Source: Chlamydiota bacterium (GTDB lineage Bacteria > Chlamydiota > Chlamydiia > Chlamydiales > Rhabdochlamydiaceae). From it: a stretch of 64,000 bases of DNA. The translations under genes and the position numbers were made by a program. Below the pieces are notes generated by a model, which worked only from the letters and a program-made list of their open reading frames with translations, did no database searches and was not told the DNA's origin. Numbering within the stretch: position 1 is the stretch's first letter; each line of letters begins with the position of its first letter. The stretch is from contig JABDCS010000004.1 in NCBI GenBank assembly GCA_013288005.1, positions 39,956-103,955 of the forward strand, in the 5' to 3' direction. Shown here piece after piece: positions 1 to 8,602 of this stretch.

Positions 1-1
1 A

Positions 2-1177
2 ATGGCGATTCTGCCTCCTGATATCAATGAATCAGGGCGCGAATTTTTAGCTACATCGCGCGGTGTGCGATTTGCTTTGACGGGCATTAAAGGAGTCGGG
101 GAAGGCGTTGTCGATTGTATAATCGAAGAGCGAACACGGAGTGGACCATTTGCTTCTCTTTATGATTTTTTTAAGAGAATAGATACACGAAAGATCGGAA
201 AAAAAGCAGTAGAGCAGCTCATTGAAGCAGGTTGTTTTGATTACACCCAATGGAGTCGTCCGAAGCTTTTATATTGTGTCGAACCTCTTTACCAGCGGGC
301 TTCTAAAGAACAAAAAGAAGCCGAGAAGGGGATCATTAACCTTTTTGCTTATTTAGACGAAGGTGTCGAGGAGACAATAGAAGCTCAAATGCCTCCTATG
401 GAGTCTATATCTGCTTTCGACGCACTTAAAAAAGAAAAAGAACTGCTCGGGTTTTATTTGTCCGGACACCCTCTTGATCAGCACCGTGAGTTGGCTAAGA
501 AACTTTCTTGTGTAGGATTAGGAGATGCGATTCAAGGCGAGCATGATACCGTTTTCAGATGTGGTTTTGTTATAGAGAGTTTGCAGGTGAAACTCGCACA
601 ACGGAGTCAACGCAAATTTGCTGTGTTGATCATAAGCGATGGAGAAGAGTTGCATGAGACAACTCTATGGTCAGATCTCTATGAGACCAAGGGACAGTTG
701 CTTGAAGAGGGTAAACTTCTTTATGCTGTTTTACAGGTCGATAAGAGGGAAGGTAATCCGCGTTTTGTCTGTCGCTGGCTTGAAGATTTTCTTGCGGTTA
801 CTGAGGAGAGTATTAAGGCTTGTGATCTCGTTTTTGATCGCTCGCGTATGCAGGCGCGCCTCATGGAGACCCGTGAAAAAAGGAATCCAGATTCTGCTAT
901 GAAAAAACGAGCGCCGGAGAAACAGGAAATGACGAAGAAACTCTGTCTAGACATCGCTTTAGAGAACGCGCGAATGAGTCATATTGTGCAGCTTCGTGAG
1001 ATTTTCCAGCAGATGCCCGGAGAAGCGCTTGTCATAATGCGGTTTTATAAACAAAATGAACTGCATAGCGAGGTATCCTTAGATGCAACTTGGGGAGTAA
1101 AAATCGAAGCTCTCTTGAAACAACACCTAGCAAAAGTACCATCTATTGTTGGAATTAAATTAGAAGAAGGTAAGTAA
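2..1177 (+). CDS. dnaE: DNA polymerase III subunit alpha, C-terminal part (5' truncated by window edge)
   Basis: Replicative DNA polymerase, C-terminal 391 residues. The reading frame is open to the window edge, so the first visible Met is internal. The N-terminal part here (ILPPDINES, then GIKGVGEGVVD and KAVEQLIEAGCFD) is the helix-hairpin-helix region of DnaE. ELLGFYLSGHPLD at about residues 143-155 is the usual linker. VFRCGFVIESLQVK begins the OB-fold that contacts single-stranded DNA or partners, and a tau-binding-like C-terminal domain follows. The PHP and catalytic palm domains lie upstream, outside the window. The stop overlaps the next start by one base (TAATG), indicating translational coupling. 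dnaE next to a TPR/LptE/rsbW block is the chlamydial arrangement. Confidence 0.95.
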   Translation: MAILPPDINESGREFLATSRGVRFALTGIKGVGEGVVDCIIEERTRSGPFASLYDFFKRIDTRKIGKKAVEQLIEAGCFDYTQWSRPKLLYCVEPLYQRASKEQKEAEKGIINLFAYLDEGVEETIEAQMPPMESISAFDALKKEKELLGFYLSGHPLDQHRELAKKLSCVGLGDAIQGEHDTVFRCGFVIESLQVKLAQRSQRKFAVLIISDGEELHETTLWSDLYETKGQLLEEGKLLYAVLQVDKREGNPRFVCRWLEDFLAVTEESIKACDLVFDRSRMQARLMETREKRNPDSAMKKRAPEKQEMTKKLCLDIALENARMSHIVQLREIFQQMPGEALVIMRFYKQNELHSEVSLDATWGVKIEALLKQHLAKVPSIVGIKLEEGK

Positions 1178-2154
1178 TGAAAAAACATATTAATAAAGTA
1201 ATCTACACCTTATTAACTTTAGTGACTATTTCGCCTCTTGAGGCTGCGTATACGATTAAAGGTGGAAAGCTTCTGGAAATGGCTGAAGTGGCGACAATGT
1301 CTGTTCAAGAGCATTACAGTGCTGCAGCGGATGCTTATCAGAATGAGAAATGGGAAGAGTTAGTCCGTCAATCAGTTATTATTGTCAAAAATTTCCCTGC
1401 TTCTCCTTTTGTTCACGAGTCTCTTTTTTACTTAGGTGCAGGAAATTATCATTTACAGGAACTCGAGCAGGCAGATGAAACTTTAAGCCGTTATTTGAAA
1501 AAACAAGCGGCATGCAAGTACTTTGAACAGGCAATTGGTTTGCGTTTGGCCATAGCAGAAGCTTTTCGCCATGGCGAGAAAAAACATCTTTTCGGTTTCA
1601 AAAAACTGCCGCGAATGATTCCGGCGGGTGAAGATGCTTTGGCTATATATGATGAGATTATTGCAGCTCTTCCCCATCACGATAATGCAGCACGTGCGTT
1701 GTTTGGAAAAGGAAAGCTTCTTACTGAGGGTGAGGACCATCGTCAGGCAATTGAATCCTTCCAAAATCTTATCAGACGTTTTCCAAAGCATGCATTGGCT
1801 ATCGAAAGTTATGTCGAAATTGGCCGCAATTATTTGCAACAAGCAACTTCGGAGTACCCTAATCCCGATTTCCTTTCATTAGCAGAGATCAATCTTGCAA
1901 AGTTTCAAGATGCTTTTCCCGGAGAATCTCGCCTGACCGAAGTGCAAAATGTATTAGGAGAAATGCAGGAATTGTATGCTAAAAAGCTCTATGAAACAGC
2001 TCAATTCTTTGAGAGGACAAAAAAGCCTCAAGCGGCTCATTTATACTATGTGAAACTTTCACATCGCTACCCGAATACCCATGTTGCTGAATTGGCCCGC
2101 AAGCACCTTGAAAAAAAAGCAAATTCTACTAGTGATAATGAAAACAAATCCTAA
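1177..2154 (+). CDS. TPR outer-membrane assembly lipoprotein-like protein (BamD/YbgF type)
   Basis: Exported TPR protein of 325 residues. A short N-terminal hydrophobic segment (VIYTLLTLVTISPLEA, residues 8-23) looks like a signal peptide without a lipobox cysteine. Repeats of TPR type follow: an AAADAYQNEKWEELVRQS helix pair near residues 50-67, FPASPFVHESLFYLGAGNY near 74-92, and later FPKHALAIESYVEIG and HLYYVKLSHRYPNTHVAELA. The 'FP..p.a.e....g' spacing matches BamD/CpoB-type periplasmic TPR proteins that serve beta-barrel assembly or cell-envelope coordination. It overlaps dnaE by 1 base and the LptE-like gene by 17 bases, so all three are probably co-transcribed. The BamD role is inferred from fold and neighbours; a general periplasmic TPR protein is the alternative. 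Confidence 0.75.
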   Translation: MKKHINKVIYTLLTLVTISPLEAAYTIKGGKLLEMAEVATMSVQEHYSAAADAYQNEKWEELVRQSVIIVKNFPASPFVHESLFYLGAGNYHLQELEQADETLSRYLKKQAACKYFEQAIGLRLAIAEAFRHGEKKHLFGFKKLPRMIPAGEDALAIYDEIIAALPHHDNAARALFGKGKLLTEGEDHRQAIESFQNLIRRFPKHALAIESYVEIGRNYLQQATSEYPNPDFLSLAEINLAKFQDAFPGESRLTEVQNVLGEMQELYAKKLYETAQFFERTKKPQAAHLYYVKLSHRYPNTHVAELARKHLEKKANSTSDNENKS

Positions 2155-2746
2155 GTTTTTTTTCCTGGCGCTCTGCCTATTTCAGGTTGGTTGTGGTTAT
2201 AGGGTAAATGAAGAATTCTGCGGTCGTGGTCCCGAAACCTCCTCCTTATGTATTCCTTATGTGAATAATGACATGGATGGACAACTTACTGATGAATTAA
2301 TCAAAGCTTTTTCCACTTCAGGAAGGTTTATTTATCAGACTTGTAACGCTGCTCTAGAATTGAATGTCAAAATTATCGCTCAAGATAACAAAAGTCTGGG
2401 TTGGCGGTATAATCGGACTTCACATGGAAAGCGGAACAAAGATCTTATCTCTACAGAAGGGCGGCGTCATGTTGATGCTGAAGTGACCTTAATTGATACC
2501 ATGAATGATGAAGTGTTATTAGGACCGATTGTGGTCGGAGCTGATCTAGACTTCGACTATTATGAGCCTGACTCTATTCGCGATTTAAGTTTTATCGATT
2601 CTGCAGGTGTTAAGCAAACTTCTGTTGCTTTTTCATTAGGACAACTTGATTCAACAGAAGGAGCCTATGATGCCGCATGGACTCCCCTTAGTCGGCTTTT
2701 ATCCAAAAAAATACTTGACGTCATTTTGCGTGCCAGTTACTACTGA
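2138..2746 (+). CDS. LptE-like outer-membrane lipoprotein
   Basis: Small lipoprotein of 202 residues with the shape of LptE, the plug subunit of the LPS translocon LptDE. I chose the ATG at 2138 over the in-frame start at 2081 because it gives a normal signal peptide: MKTNPK, then FFFLALCLFQVGC with the candidate lipid-bearing Cys19, followed by GYRV. The GCGY start of the mature chain is typical of LptE/RlpB. The lipobox is imperfect (Gln at -3). Further on are GRFIYQ, ELNVKI and a C-terminal RLLSKKILDVIL helix, as in the family. It overlaps the preceding TPR gene by 17 bases and is followed by rsbW after 33 bases. The family call rests on length, the mature N-terminus and the conserved chlamydial position. 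Confidence 0.65.
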   Translation: MKTNPKFFFLALCLFQVGCGYRVNEEFCGRGPETSSLCIPYVNNDMDGQLTDELIKAFSTSGRFIYQTCNAALELNVKIIAQDNKSLGWRYNRTSHGKRNKDLISTEGRRHVDAEVTLIDTMNDEVLLGPIVVGADLDFDYYEPDSIRDLSFIDSAGVKQTSVAFSLGQLDSTEGAYDAAWTPLSRLLSKKILDVILRASYY

Positions 2747-2779
2747 GAAAAACATCTTAATTTTTTCTTAGTATTTGAC

Positions 2780-3214
2780 ATGCAAGAAGACCCTCTTATT
2801 TACCAGAATGTATTTCAAGCAAATATGGGGTTTTTAGAAGGGATGATCATTTGGGTAAGAAAAGTAACAAGTGATTGTCAATTTAGCATCAATGACAGGC
2901 GTAAGCTGGAGATTGCTTTAGAAGAAGCCTTTGTTAATGTCGTCAATCACGCCTACAGGGGTGCCAAAGCCCCCGTAGAAATTATTTGTTGTAAGTATCC
3001 TTCGAAACAAGTGGCCTTTAAATTTATCGACAAAGGAATGCCATTTAATCCGCTTCTGCAACCCCGACATCGGACTCAGGCTGTTCCTATTGAAGAATGC
3101 GAAGAAGGAGGATTAGGAATCTTCTTTATTCGCAATTTTATGGATGAGGTACACTATGAACGTCATCATCCTTTTAATGTCTTAACCTTGGTTAAGCACA
3201 CGAAAAGTTCTTAA
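2780..3214 (+). CDS. rsbW: Anti-sigma factor serine kinase RsbW-like
   Basis: GHKL-fold ATPase/kinase of 144 residues of the RsbW/SpoIIAB type, which binds a sigma factor and phosphorylates an anti-anti-sigma partner. The N-box is EEAFVNVVNHAY (about residues 49-60), the G1 box is FIDKGMPFNP, and the second glycine box is EEGGLGIFFIRNFMDEVHY. All ATP-binding signatures are intact, so catalysis is expected. In Chlamydia an RsbW homologue belongs to a partner-switching system with RsbU and RsbV that links energy state to sigma-factor use; no partner gene is in this window. Start is the ATG at 2780; no strong ribosome-binding site is visible. A palindrome follows in the convergent gap. Confidence 0.85.
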   Translation: MQEDPLIYQNVFQANMGFLEGMIIWVRKVTSDCQFSINDRRKLEIALEEAFVNVVNHAYRGAKAPVEIICCKYPSKQVAFKFIDKGMPFNPLLQPRHRTQAVPIEECEEGGLGIFFIRNFMDEVHYERHHPFNVLTLVKHTKSS

Positions 3215-3240
3215 CCCCTGATTTTTTCCTTTTACGAATT

Positions 3241-3265
3241 TTTTTGAGCAAAATTTGCTCAAAAA
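3241..3265. repeat. Perfect 12-bp inverted repeat in the convergent gap
   Basis: TTTTTGAGCAAA and its exact complement flank a single A, between rsbW (plus) and the minus-strand gene ending at 3371. The T-runs lie on the 5' side and A-runs on the 3' side on either strand, so it is not a standard T-tailed terminator. It could still fold or bind a protein. Confidence 0.5.
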
Positions 3266-3370
3266 CAATAGAATCCAAATCTTTCAATCTATACAAAATT
3301 TTTTTTCAGAATGATCATGTTGGATACTTACAAAACCCATAAAAGATTAAAGGTAAAGTCGACGCAATGG

Positions 3371-3805
3371 CTATTTTTTCTTGTTGATAGAGGAAATAAC
3401 AGCTTCGGTGTCAATCACTTCACAAATAAAATGCTGTAATAGTTTAAGAATGTACCTAGGTGTGTTATATACACCGGATGTTGAAAACCCAATCTCTAAA
3501 TGGGGTTTATGGCTCTCTGTGAGAAGGGCGATAAAGGTTAAAGTTGTGGGTGACTCATCGATCAATTTTGGCACAATCCATACGGCAAATTGCTCGTTAA
3601 AGAGGGTGACCTTTTCCTGTGTCTCCACAACATTGAAAAAATGCGTGAAATTATCACTGGCATTCTGATCAAATTCCTCGTGCTGGAGTAATCCAAGACC
3701 ATGCAAGAGGGCAAGATTAACGGGAATAATTCCGTCTGGTAGCCACTTTCCAAAGTTTTGGGTAAATTCATGAAATGCTTCTTCCAGTTGATTGGGATTT
3801 ACCAT
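3371..3805 (-). CDS. Conserved chlamydial small protein of unknown function
   Basis: Soluble 144-residue protein with no family I recognise. It is predicted globular and mixed alpha/beta: an N-terminal helix (PNQLEEAFHEFTQNFGKWL), a hydrophobic stretch IPVNLALLHGLGLL, and a strand-rich middle (FAVWIVPKLIDESPTTLTFIALL). Length and polarity resemble small type III chaperones or immunity-type proteins, but no diagnostic motif supports either. A ribosome-binding site (GAGGAG) lies just before the ATG and a good promoter is upstream, so the gene is likely real. In C. trachomatis an unknown gene (CT550) lies between rsbW and dacF; this may be its counterpart, by position only. Confidence 0.6.
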   Translation of the reverse strand: MVNPNQLEEAFHEFTQNFGKWLPDGIIPVNLALLHGLGLLQHEEFDQNASDNFTHFFNVVETQEKVTLFNEQFAVWIVPKLIDESPTTLTFIALLTESHKPHLEIGFSTSGVYNTPRYILKLLQHFICEVIDTEAVISSINKKK

Positions 3806-3841
3806 TTCGCTCCTCGTTCGCCTACCAGGCGCTTTCCTAAG

Positions 3842-3869
3842 TTTATCTTATTACCAGGGGCCCTGTCAA
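3842..3869 (-). promoter_or_regulatory. Sigma-66/sigma-70-type promoter for the gene at 3371-3805
   Basis: On the minus strand a perfect -35 box TTGACA (3864-3869) is followed after 16 bases by GATAAA (3842-3847) as the -10 box. This leaves a leader of about 30 bases before the GAGGAG ribosome-binding site and the ATG at 3805. Confidence 0.5.
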
Positions 3870-4011
3870 GAGGGGTGGCATTCAAAGCCTTAAAGAAGCA
3901 GCTCATGCTTTTTTTCGCAATATTTTCAGTACGAAAAACTCCAGATTTTTCTTGGCTTTTGGTAAAAAGGCATAAAGGCAAACTCCCGAAAGGGGGAAAT
4001 TATGGACAAAG

Positions 4012-5307
4012 ATGAACAATTGCATACGAATGTGGTGCGCGCTTGGTATCCTTGCGCTGTTTTCCAGACAAAACTTTGCTGAACCTCTAAAAGCTTCGCT
4101 TTTATCAGAGGCTGGTATTTTGATTAATGCTGATACAGGGCGTGTGCTCTTTGAAAAAAATGCTAATCAAGAGCTTTTTCCTGCAAGCATTACCAAAGTA
4201 GCCACTGCTTTATACATTTTGGAGAATTTTGGTCATCGGATAAAAGAAGAGACCTGCGCTAAGGCAACGGCTTTGGGATGGGGGCCTGTTCATCTTAAAC
4301 GGACGCAGTCATCTCGTTATCCCTCATACTTACTCGAATCTGGCGCTACTCATATGGGAGTGCGAGTTGGAGAAAAAATATCTGTTGAGGGACTTCTATA
4401 TGGATTACTAATTGGTTCTGCAGGAGATGCGGCTAATGTGCTTGCGGAGCACTTTGGCGGAAGCATTCCTGAGTTTATGCAATCCGTGAACGTTTACCTT
4501 AGAGCCAAAGGGTTAACCAGTACCTATTTTAATAATCCCCATGGGTTACATCATGCTGACCATCATACTACTGTAAGGGATATGGCGATTGTTGCTCGGG
4601 AAGCAATGAAGTTTCCGCTTTTTCGGACCATTGTGCGGCAAGAAAAAGGGCTAAGACCACAGACGAATTTACAGCCCCCTTCAACTTATGGGCAAAGTAA
4701 TCTTCTCTTAAAGCCTGGACGGTTCCATTATCCTTATGCTACCGGGATTAAGACGGGCTATATGTCCAAAGCCAAGTTCACTCTCATTGCTTCAGCCGAC
4801 AAAGATGACCGTCATGTCATTGCGGTCATCATGGGGAGTCAGCTTAGTGAGCATCGCTACATCGATGTGATTAACCTTTTCGAAGCAGCTTTTAATGAAA
4901 AAAAAGCTTCCCGACTTCTCTTGACCAAAGAGTACGATACATTTTCTCTTGTGGTTAAGGGAAGTGCATCTGCTTTAAAGGCGCATATGTTGAAAGACTT
5001 AATTTTGGAATATTATCCTTCTGAAGAGCCTCAAGTGCACACCGCTATTGAATGGAAGGTCCATCATCTACCTATCAAAAAAGGAGAAGGGGTAGGTTAT
5101 ATCAATCTGTTTGATCAAAATAATGCCCTTATTCAAAAAGAGCTTTTGATCGCAACCGAGGATGTCAATCCCACTCTTTATTGGAAAATGCGCCATTACA
5201 TAGGCGTTATAGCTTCGATGAAATTAACTAAAGTTATTGTCTTGCTTATGCTTATTGTAAGTATTACTGCGGGATGGCTCTACTTTAAGAGAGAGCCCGC
5301 GAAGTAA
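4012..5307 (+). CDS. dacF: D-alanyl-D-alanine carboxypeptidase (DacF/PBP5-6 family)
   Basis: Low-molecular-weight penicillin-binding protein of 431 residues that trims the terminal D-Ala of peptidoglycan stem peptides. There is an N-terminal signal sequence (MWCALGILALFSRQNFAEP). The SxxK motif is SITK at residues 59-62, with Ser59 as nucleophile. The third motif KTG is present in GIKTGYMSKA. The middle SxN box reads SAGDAAN where SGND/SAND is usual, so the Asn seems replaced by Gly. A beta-rich C-terminal domain and a C-terminal membrane segment (VIVLLMLIVSITAGWLYF) follow, as in membrane-anchored PBP5/6. A GGGGG-type ribosome-binding site lies upstream. The start at 4012 gives the better signal peptide; Met7 is an alternative. 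Its presence fits chlamydial septal peptidoglycan. Confidence 0.88.
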   Translation: MNNCIRMWCALGILALFSRQNFAEPLKASLLSEAGILINADTGRVLFEKNANQELFPASITKVATALYILENFGHRIKEETCAKATALGWGPVHLKRTQSSRYPSYLLESGATHMGVRVGEKISVEGLLYGLLIGSAGDAANVLAEHFGGSIPEFMQSVNVYLRAKGLTSTYFNNPHGLHHADHHTTVRDMAIVAREAMKFPLFRTIVRQEKGLRPQTNLQPPSTYGQSNLLLKPGRFHYPYATGIKTGYMSKAKFTLIASADKDDRHVIAVIMGSQLSEHRYIDVINLFEAAFNEKKASRLLLTKEYDTFSLVVKGSASALKAHMLKDLILEYYPSEEPQVHTAIEWKVHHLPIKKGEGVGYINLFDQNNALIQKELLIATEDVNPTLYWKMRHYIGVIASMKLTKVIVLLMLIVSITAGWLYFKREPAK

Positions 5308-5359
5308 AGTTTCTAGCGATTTTGTGAGTCTTTTTAGGAGAAATGACCTTTGGATTTTT

Positions 5360-5399
5360 AGAAAATCGAGATAAATTTACTTTTGTTACACCTTCTAAG
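5360..5399 (+). repeat. Dispersed 38-bp intergenic repeat, copy A
   Basis: Reads AGAAAATCGAGATAAATTTA, then CTTTTGTTACACCTTCTAAG. It is nearly identical to segments at 35921-35958 and 43487-43524 and related to 56222-56263. It lies just after dacF in the same orientation and overlaps the ksgA stop codon. Confidence 0.7.
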
Positions 5400-6228
5400 C
5401 CCCAGTTGGAGTGAGATAGCGATATAATTGGATAAATTGCTCAAGAGACAAATTTTCAGGGCGTGCGTTTTCATCGAGCTGTAAAATTTGAAGGCCCGAG
5501 ATAATTTTTTCAGAGGCGAATTGCGAGCGAAGAGAAGCCCTTAAAGTTTTACGTCGCATGCTAAATGCTATTCGAGCAAAAGCAAGAAAATCTTTTGGGC
5601 AGAGATTGTCGGGGGGAAGATTTAAATCGAGGTGGACAACAGCAGACCGAACTTTGGGACGAGGATAAAAACAAGTGGGTTCTACGTTAAAACATAGTCG
5701 TGTTTTGGCGAAAAGGGCCAAGAAAAGCGAAAGAGAGCTTGATTCATGAGTGCCTGGGGAGGCGATCATTCTTTCTGCGACCTCTTTTTGTACCATGAGG
5801 GTTAGGCTTTGGACATGGGGTGCAAGTGGTGCAAGCTTTTCAAGAAGAGGTGAAGTAAGTTGGTAGGGGAGATTTGCTACGACTTTTACCGTATGTCCAT
5901 GTGCAAAATGGGGCGAAAGGTCGAAATTAAGAGCATCGTTAGCAAAAATTCCAAGCCGTTCATTCTGGAGCCTATGCAGGGCTTTAGCAAAAACAGCATC
6001 TTTCTCTATAGCAATGACGCGGGCACCGGTTCCTAATAGAAATTCTGTTAAAGCTCCCGGACCAGGCCCTATTTCAATGATGAGATCATCAGCAGTTACA
6101 TTAGCAGCAGAAACGATTTTACGGAGGATATTGCCATCTATAAGGAAGTTCTGCGAGAGGCTCTTTTTCGCCCTCACACCCAGATTGTCTAAAAATTGTC
6201 GAAGTTCTGAAGGCCGGAATACCGTCAT
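5395..6228 (-). CDS. rsmA: 16S rRNA dimethyladenosine transferase RsmA/KsgA
   Basis: SAM-dependent enzyme of 277 residues that dimethylates two adjacent adenines in the 3'-terminal hairpin of 16S rRNA during small-subunit maturation. The N-terminal KKSLSQNFLID and the SAM loop IIEIGPGPGALTEFLL (about residues 50-65) are typical. Motif IV is NLPYQLTSP, the catalytic loop of adenine-N6 methyltransferases. The PRPKVRSAVV segment and a small helical C-terminal domain complete the fold. Its ATG overlaps the stop of the upstream SurA-like gene (ATGA), so the two are co-translated. ksgA next to this SurA-like gene matches the chlamydial order CT354-CT355. Confidence 0.94.
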   Translation of the reverse strand: MTVFRPSELRQFLDNLGVRAKKSLSQNFLIDGNILRKIVSAANVTADDLIIEIGPGPGALTEFLLGTGARVIAIEKDAVFAKALHRLQNERLGIFANDALNFDLSPHFAHGHTVKVVANLPYQLTSPLLEKLAPLAPHVQSLTLMVQKEVAERMIASPGTHESSSLSLFLALFAKTRLCFNVEPTCFYPRPKVRSAVVHLDLNLPPDNLCPKDFLAFARIAFSMRRKTLRASLRSQFASEKIISGLQILQLDENARPENLSLEQFIQLYRYLTPTGA

Positions 6229-7304
6229 GACTGCGGAATGAAAGAAAAGGGTTGGAAATCCGCAGCGATCTCTTCCATGTGTAACCTATCGTAACTATAG
6301 CGTTGACGCAAACGCGATTTATAGGCTCTTTCTTCTTCTGTTGCAGCATTTTCTAAAAGATTATCACGCAAAGAATTGGCAACAGATGTAAATGTCGGGG
6401 CCGGCTTTACTCCGTGATTTTTTAAGAAAAAGATGCGTTGTACAGAAGTTTTATCATTTCCACTTGTTTGAGAAATCGGTCGGCTGTACATGCCGGGCTG
6501 CAGCCCCTCAAGACCTTTCCTATGTGCTTCGGAAATAGTTTTTTCACTAGCGAGCAATAGTTTTGAAACTGTGACATTGATTTCGGGATCTTGCTCTTTA
6601 CGCATTTCCTGGATCTTAGCAGCTAAAGTTTCGGGGCCACTTTTTGCTGCTGAAAGAAGGGAGTAAGCATGCATAGCGAGCTGTTCAGAAAGAGCAATAT
6701 TCGCACAGCGCATGGAGATAACCTGGTATTCCCATTCTTCTCCTATGTCTTGTTCTTTTAAGTAATCTGTATAGGCAGACTTGATTTGTTGTGGGCATAC
6801 CTTTTGATAGGCTTTAGAATGCACTTTAGCCCCAAGCATCTTTTGTACAACCATATCTTCATGAATAGTTTTACGTGCCTCATCATAAGTAATAGCCAAT
6901 CTATCAAGAGAGGCCATTACATTGGGCCCTAGGCGTTCAAATATGGCTTTGCGTATATCACCATCACTTATTTTAAGATCTTTCCCTTCAGAGTCAGCAA
7001 GAATAAGTTGATCATCAATCATTCTCTCCAGCATTTGTCGCCAATTAGTCTTATAGAATTGAAATCTTGATAAGGGTGAGTTCATCGCTTCTGGGTAATA
7101 GGAGGAAAGAAAAAGATCCATCTTTTTAACGATATCAAAAACAGAGATGGTTTTATCATTCATGCGTGCAAGAATGCGATTGTTAATCGTGATTTGCCCT
7201 TCTTGTTCTTGCGGAATAAGAGGTTTAGCGGCTGCTGAATAAATCAAAGAGGCAGAAGTGACAAGTAGCACTGTGAAGATTTTTAGCATGATACGAAGTG
7301 ACAT
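6225..7304 (-). CDS. SurA-like periplasmic chaperone
   Basis: Exported 359-residue protein resembling the N-terminal chaperone domain of SurA, which escorts outer-membrane proteins. The signal peptide is residues 1-26 (IMLKIFTVLLVTSASLIYSAAA). RILARMNDKTISVFDIVKKMD corresponds to the first SurA helix and strand (ARVN..pIt..Dv). WRQMLERMIDDQLILADSEGKDLKISDGDI is the 'l..lI...l....a...gi.vsd..i' signature. A C-terminal part carries a single, diverged PPIase-like region (INVTVSKLLLAS, GLEGLQPGMYSRPI); parvulin catalytic residues are not obvious, so isomerase activity is doubtful. It overlaps ksgA by four bases. Confidence 0.75.
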   Translation of the reverse strand: MSLRIMLKIFTVLLVTSASLIYSAAAKPLIPQEQEGQITINNRILARMNDKTISVFDIVKKMDLFLSSYYPEAMNSPLSRFQFYKTNWRQMLERMIDDQLILADSEGKDLKISDGDIRKAIFERLGPNVMASLDRLAITYDEARKTIHEDMVVQKMLGAKVHSKAYQKVCPQQIKSAYTDYLKEQDIGEEWEYQVISMRCANIALSEQLAMHAYSLLSAAKSGPETLAAKIQEMRKEQDPEINVTVSKLLLASEKTISEAHRKGLEGLQPGMYSRPISQTSGNDKTSVQRIFFLKNHGVKPAPTFTSVANSLRDNLLENAATEEERAYKSRLRQRYSYDRLHMEEIAADFQPFSFIPQS

Positions 7305-7316
7305 AAGCTTATCCCC

Positions 7317-7349
7317 AAGAGGGTGTTTTTATAATTAGTTTTTATCGAC
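7317..7349 (-). repeat. Diverged copy of the ACACCCTCT intergenic repeat
   Basis: On the minus strand it reads GTCGATAAAAACTAATTATA followed by AAAACACCCTCTT, matching the consensus of copies A-D at its ends. It sits 3' of rsmB in the same orientation. Confidence 0.45.
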
Positions 7350-7360
7350 AATTATGGTCT

Positions 7361-8494
7361 TTATGTCCTTTTAAAGGTAGCCGCAAAGAACCCATCCATT
7401 CCTCCTTTAGCAGGAAAGCTAAAAAAATGTGGAGGGAGCGATTCGACATTGAAGTTCTCTTCAAAATAACGTGCCTGCTCTTCATTTTCTTGAGGAAAAA
7501 TACTACAGGTAGAATAGACAATTTTTCCTCCAGGTTTAAGATATTGCAGCGCCTCTTGAAAAATTTCTCTTTGCAAAAGAACTAGTCGAGTCAGGTCTTC
7601 AGGAGAAAATTTCCATTTCATATCGGGGTTGCGGCGTAATGTTCCGGACCCGCTACAAGGAGTGTCCACTAAAACCCAATCCATTTTGCCCTTTAAGCGA
7701 GTTTTCTGCGGGCTATCGTTTAAAAGGAGTTGTGAGTTTTGAATTCCTGCTCTATGCAATCTTTTTTTTGCCTGCTCCAAAGCAGCAGAGCGCACATCAT
7801 GGAGATAGATTTGTCCTTTACCTTCTAGTAAATGAGCAAAAGCTAGAGTTTTTCCACCAGACCCACTGCAAAAATCGAGCACTTGATCGCCAGGACCTGC
7901 TTCAATTCTAGCAGAAACAAGCTGACTTGCCTCATCTTGGACTTCAAAAAGCCCTTCTTTAAATTCTGGCAATCCGAAAAAATTCACACGTTGAGGAAAA
8001 ACAATGCCAGAAGAACTATCTTTGCATGGGAAGGCCTGAAAATCTTTCCAGCGTGCGAGTAAATCATCTCTAGAAGATTTCAATAAATTGACCCGAACAG
8101 TTGTTGGTGCTTGGTCATTGCTTGCTTGACAAAAGCCCCATGCTTTTTCAAAACCTAATGATTCAACAAGAAGATTGTAAAAGTGTTTGGGAAAGCTGAC
8201 TCGTACATGGGCCGGGATCGATATATCCTGAAGGCACTCGGAAGGATTGAGTTTGAGGTAGGTTTCAATTCGATTTTCATTACTTATAGGACGAGGAGAA
8301 AAGTAGTCGATGAGCCCGGACCAGCGAATCATTCCATAAAAAGTTTCACTTATCCAGCGACGATCTTTAGATCCTATCGTTCTATGGATATGAAAATAGG
8401 TGCTTAACGCAGCATCCGATGGACGCGTGGCTTGTTCGGAATCTTGCAAAACCTGTAAAAGATGTTTCCGTCGAAAAGGTGTGATTTCTTGCAC
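7361..8494 (-). CDS. rsmB: 16S rRNA m5C967 methyltransferase RsmB/Sun family
   Basis: RNA cytosine-C5 methyltransferase of 377 residues. A helical NusB-like N-terminal region (LLQVLQDSE...) precedes the Rossmann domain. The SAM-binding loop is LDFCSGSGGKTLAFA (about residues 206-220). The two catalytic cysteines are in DTPCSGSG (Cys280, releases product) and YSTCS (Cys330, nucleophile). RRNPDMKW after motif IV is characteristic of RsmB. The NusB-like part is shorter than in E. coli (377 against about 430 residues). Target position 967 is inferred from the family; RsmF-like substrates cannot be fully excluded. Confidence 0.88.
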   Translation of the reverse strand: MQEITPFRRKHLLQVLQDSEQATRPSDAALSTYFHIHRTIGSKDRRWISETFYGMIRWSGLIDYFSPRPISNENRIETYLKLNPSECLQDISIPAHVRVSFPKHFYNLLVESLGFEKAWGFCQASNDQAPTTVRVNLLKSSRDDLLARWKDFQAFPCKDSSSGIVFPQRVNFFGLPEFKEGLFEVQDEASQLVSARIEAGPGDQVLDFCSGSGGKTLAFAHLLEGKGQIYLHDVRSAALEQAKKRLHRAGIQNSQLLLNDSPQKTRLKGKMDWVLVDTPCSGSGTLRRNPDMKWKFSPEDLTRLVLLQREIFQEALQYLKPGGKIVYSTCSIFPQENEEQARYFEENFNVESLPPHFFSFPAKGGMDGFFAATFKRT

Positions 8495-8602
8495 TTTTTA
8501 ACCAGATTAAAGCGTATATTATGCATGAAATCCCTAATAAATAGTTACCTAAAATAGCTTTTTATATCACTATGACGGCAATAGTCTAAAGTTGAGGGGG
8601 CT

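Noticed and set aside
2081..2137. Upstream extension of the LptE-like gene.
   Set aside because: Would bury the signal peptide and lies inside the TPR gene; the start at 2138 is better.
3241..3265. Palindrome considered as the rsbW terminator.
   Set aside because: T-run is on the wrong side of the stem on both strands; kept only as an inverted repeat.
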